Below, piece by piece: positions 5,073 through 6,949 of a DNA stretch of 6,949 nucleotides. The stretch spans positions 1-6,949 of the forward strand of contig JAJYGK010000192.1 of NCBI GenBank assembly GCA_021790715.1, read 5' to 3'. The notes below the pieces were generated by a model. The model ran no database searches. It was not told the origin of the DNA and worked only from the letters and a program-made list of their open reading frames with translations. Each line of letters starts with the position of its first letter. Within the stretch, counting starts at the first letter, position 1. Source of the DNA: Chloroflexota bacterium (GTDB taxonomy: Bacteria; Chloroflexota; Limnocylindria; Limnocylindrales; CSP1-4). The position numbers and the translations under genes are program-made.

Positions 5073-5099
5073 AACCGCGCCCGATTTGTTGAGCGTCCC

Positions 5100-5107
5100 G
5101 GGGGGGG
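5100..5107 (+). repeat. Homopolymer run of eight G
   Basis: Eight consecutive G after CCC, immediately before the first codons of the lipoprotein signal peptide. It is the longest single-base run noticed in the window. TTG codons at 5086 and 5089 lie in the frame that would join the signal peptide if the run were one G shorter (or two longer). Confidence 0.8.
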
Positions 5108-5206
5108 ATCGGCCATCGCCGAATCGGGTTCGCGCAGGCTCTGGCCGGCACAGCCGTTACGCTGCTGGCGGCGTGCGCAGGCGGCGGGCCGCCGGCCTCG
5201 CATCCC
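5108..5206 (+). other. Lipoprotein signal peptide and linker codons, in frame with the beta-helix gene
   Basis: The frame of the downstream gene is open from 5093. From 5108 it encodes 22 residues with a basic start (HRR), a hydrophobic core (FAQALAGTAVTLL) and then the lipobox L-A-A-C, with Cys codon TGC at 5174-5176, followed by AGGGPPAS and a Pro/Ser-rich linker. This is a textbook type II signal peptide, so the real protein starts upstream of the GTG at 5207. No ATG, GTG or TTG exists in this frame between the stop at 5090-5092 and the lipobox. The open options are a rare ATC start or a frame change in the G run. Confidence 0.7.
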
Positions 5207-6514
5207 GTGACGCCACCTCCCGCGTCCGGTCCGTCGCCGTTCGTCTCACCCGCGGCGGAAGGGCCCGCAGCCAGTCCCTCCGCTCCCCCCACTGCGATCG
5301 CGACGCAGGTCATGCAGGACGACACGGTGCTCCTCCAGTCGAAGCTCGCCGCGTGCGTCCCGGGCGGTGCGACGTGCACCATTCGCCTGCCGGCGGGGAC
5401 GTTCCGCACCCGACAGCTCTCCGCCACGGGGTTCCACGGGACCATCGCCGGTGAGGGCATCGGCAAGACCGTCATCCAGGCCCTGCCGGGGTACGTCGTC
5501 ACGCCGGGCTACGTGCTGAGCAGGCCGCCCAGCGCGACCAACGTCTACCCGGCCATCCTGGCGTTCGGCGGACCGAGCGATGTCACGATCACAGACCTCA
5601 CGTTCCGCGTGACGGAGGCGGACCCCGTGCCGGGTGGGTGGTACGAGAACGACGATCGCGTCCACAACACGTTCCTCGCCTACGCGCTCTCCGTACAGGG
5701 GAGCGCGCATCTGACGCGGGTTGCCTTCGAGGGCTCGCGCGGCAGCCTCGACGCCGGCCCGGGCGGACAGGGAGTCAACCTCGAGGCAGGGGTGGCGATC
5801 GACGGGTCCCGCTCGCCGCAGGGGGGCGACGACTTCACGATGACCCGGTGCACGGTGCGGAACGCCGAAGCCGCGGTCCTCCTCTATCGCTTCGGGGGCC
5901 ACGCCCTGGTCGGCGGGTCCACCGCCGACGGCAATACGTTCGTCCACTCCGGCGCCGGGATCTTCACCGAGATCGACGGCGCAGTCATCGAGGCGTCCTA
6001 CAACCGCATCGCCGACGACATCAGCCCGGCCAGCGCGATCGTGATCGACGTGGTCGGCAGCGTGACGGCGCCCTCCCACGTGCTCGTCGCGCACAACCGC
6101 ATCACGCTCGATGCCGGCGGCACGCAGGCCGTTCGCGCATCGCAGGGTGGCCAGAAGTTCGGTGTCGCGCAGGGAGCCGGAGCCGAAGCCGCGTTCGAGC
6201 TCACGGTCGCCGACAACACGCTCGTGCTCGGCGGCGATGGCAGCGACACCGGGATCCTGCTGCGCAACACCGTCGGGACCGTCGTGTCGCGCAACACGAT
6301 CCAGGGGAAGGGGACCAGCGCCATCGAGCTCGTCGGAACGACGCAGGCGACCGTGGCCGGCAACGCGGTCGGCGGCTTCGTGCCCTCGGGCGAGGCGCAC
6401 ATTACCCTCGACGTGAACACCAGCGGCGCTCGCGTCAACTGCGCCAGACCTGCGGACACCGTCGCCGACCAGGGCACCCGCAACACGGTGACCGGCTGCT
6501 CGCCGTCGAAGTGA
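5207..6514 (+). CDS. Secreted right-handed parallel beta-helix lipoprotein (435 aa from the first conventional start; N-terminus extends upstream)
   Basis: Predicted surface-anchored protein with a right-handed parallel beta-helix, the fold of pectate lyases and other polysaccharide-acting enzymes. The GTG at 5207 is the first usual start codon in frame, but upstream in-frame codons encode a lipobox signal peptide, so it is almost certainly not the true start. Residues 1-32 are a Pro/Ser/Ala linker. At about 38-66 there is the typical beta-helix cap (DTVLLQSKL...TIRLPAGTF), with Cys50 and Cys57 able to form a disulfide. Repeating coils follow to about residue 425, with Asn ladders such as NTFVHSGAGI, NRITLDAG, NTLVLGGDGS, NTIQGKG and NTVTGC. 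Two more Cys near the C-terminus may form a second disulfide. I see no catalytic signature that fixes a substrate, so a carbohydrate-binding or degrading role is inference. Lgt, encoded nearby, would lipidate the exported form. It converges on the DUF488 gene with a 37-bp gap. Confidence 0.85.
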   Translation: MTPPPASGPSPFVSPAAEGPAASPSAPPTAIATQVMQDDTVLLQSKLAACVPGGATCTIRLPAGTFRTRQLSATGFHGTIAGEGIGKTVIQALPGYVVTPGYVLSRPPSATNVYPAILAFGGPSDVTITDLTFRVTEADPVPGGWYENDDRVHNTFLAYALSVQGSAHLTRVAFEGSRGSLDAGPGGQGVNLEAGVAIDGSRSPQGGDDFTMTRCTVRNAEAAVLLYRFGGHALVGGSTADGNTFVHSGAGIFTEIDGAVIEASYNRIADDISPASAIVIDVVGSVTAPSHVLVAHNRITLDAGGTQAVRASQGGQKFGVAQGAGAEAAFELTVADNTLVLGGDGSDTGILLRNTVGTVVSRNTIQGKGTSAIELVGTTQATVAGNAVGGFVPSGEAHITLDVNTSGARVNCARPADTVADQGTRNTVTGCSPSK

Positions 6515-6527
6515 CGCGCGTCGCGGC

Positions 6528-6551
6528 AGGCCCGAGCAGGTCAGCGGGCCT
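6528..6551. terminator. Bidirectional stem-loop between the beta-helix and DUF488 genes
   Basis: AGGCCCG (6528-6534) and CGGGCCT (6545-6551) form a perfect 7-bp stem with a 10-nt loop, filling the 37-bp gap between two converging stop codons (6514 and 6552). Placement makes it a good candidate to stop transcription from both sides. Confidence 0.55.
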
Positions 6552-6914
6552 TCACGCGCCGAGCCGGTGATCCAGCTCCTCGATGATCACGCGCGCCTGG
6601 TTGTGCGCTTCGTCCCTGGCCCCATAGACGAGCGTGAGCGTCCCGCGGCGAGCCCGATCGGCGAGCGCATCCAGCGTCGCCCCCCGGGCCGGGTCGGCGA
6701 GTTCCGCCCGGTAGCGCGTGCGGAACTCGTCCCAGCGCGCCGGATCGTGTCCGAACCAGCGGCGCAGCTCGGTGCTGGGGCCGAGCTCGCGCTCCCACGC
6801 ATCGACACGCAGCGCCTCGCGGGAGCGGCCGCGCGGCCAGACCCGGTCCACGAGGACCCGGTACCCGTCCTCGGGGCCGGGCGCCTCGTACGCACGCCGC
6901 AGCCGGACGCTCAC
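6552..6914 (-). CDS. DUF488 family protein, YeaO-like (120 aa)
   Basis: Small soluble protein of the DUF488/YeaO family, whose biochemical role is not established to my knowledge. The family pattern is clear. VRLRRAYE starts the first strand. YRVLVDRVWPRGRSREAL at residues 18-35 is the hallmark segment. A helix with W-x-x-x-L-x-P-S-T-E-L-R-R-W-F-G-H follows, then DPARWDEFRTRYRAEL. The C-terminal strand and helix, LTLVYGARDEAHNQARVI, close the fold (the family usually has L-x-Y-x-A-K/R-D). Length matches the E. coli relative, roughly 115 residues. GTG at 6914 is supported by GGGAGG 8 nt upstream on the minus strand and by family-like protein beginning right there. Only 35 bases precede it in the window, so its upstream partner is not visible. 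It converges on the beta-helix lipoprotein gene. Confidence 0.92.
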   Translation of the reverse strand: MSVRLRRAYEAPGPEDGYRVLVDRVWPRGRSREALRVDAWERELGPSTELRRWFGHDPARWDEFRTRYRAELADPARGATLDALADRARRGTLTLVYGARDEAHNQARVIIEELDHRLGA

Positions 6915-6949
6915 CCGGACGCCCTCCCGGTCGTCCGGGCCGGGCCAGG

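Larger units (their letters stand above)
4896..5092 (+). other. Intergenic region between the GNAT and lipoprotein genes, with two hairpins
   Basis: No gene is supported here; the open frames are Arg/Pro/Gly-rich. It holds two perfect stem-loops, listed separately, at 4985-5012 and 5055-5072. The frame used by the following lipoprotein gene is closed by TGA at 5090-5092, so that gene cannot begin in this stretch unless the frame changes. Confidence 0.55.

Noticed and set aside
5246..6400. 384-aa open frame antisense to the beta-helix gene
   Set aside because: The sense strand has clear beta-helix coils and a lipobox; the antisense frame is Arg/Asp/Val-rich with no domain.
1..6949. Defence island, CRISPR array, transposon or prophage content
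   Set aside because: No direct-repeat array, transposase, integrase, terminal inverted repeats or phage gene is visible; genes are housekeeping-type or small unknowns.

Overview
This is a high-GC bacterial window (about 70% GC or more by eye, strongly G/C-ending codons) with short, mostly single-gene transcription units on both strands. The lineage cannot be fixed from sequence alone. The GC content, a Gram-positive-style prolipoprotein transferase with a soluble C-terminal tail, and two start codons that look leaderless (a -10-like hexamer exactly 7 nt ahead) fit Actinomycetota or a high-GC Chloroflexota lineage. That assignment is inference.

Layout: (1) 2-331 (+) is the 3' end of a TatD-family metal-dependent DNase gene. 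It converges on, and overlaps by 20 bp, a small single-pass membrane protein gene (312-764, -). (2) 892-1626 (-) encodes a double-hotdog acyl-ACP thioesterase-like protein. (3) 1823-2059 (+), 2264-2551 (+) and 2842-3006 (+) are three small genes: a one-TM protein, a DUF4242-like protein and a two-TM protein. (4) lgt, phosphatidylglycerol:prolipoprotein diacylglyceryl transferase, lies at 3076-4002 (-), convergent to the 54-aa gene. (5) A 485-nt gap without a convincing gene holds an 8-bp inverted repeat and separates lgt from a divergent GNAT acetyltransferase gene (4488-4895, +). (6) A secreted right-handed parallel beta-helix protein lies at 5207-6514 (+). Its frame continues upstream through an unmistakable lipoprotein signal peptide with an LAAC lipobox, but no normal start codon is found in that frame; an 8-G run sits exactly where the frame would need to be restored. 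(7) A DUF488 (YeaO-like) gene (6552-6914, -) converges on it across a short stem-loop.

The genes do not form one pathway. The one functional link is that Lgt would lipidate the cysteine of the beta-helix lipoprotein encoded nearby. I see no defence system, CRISPR array, transposase, tRNA or rRNA. The most interesting items are the lipoprotein N-terminus with its poly-G tract, the matching leaderless starts of lgt and the thioesterase gene, and the inverted repeat in the lgt/GNAT divergent gap.
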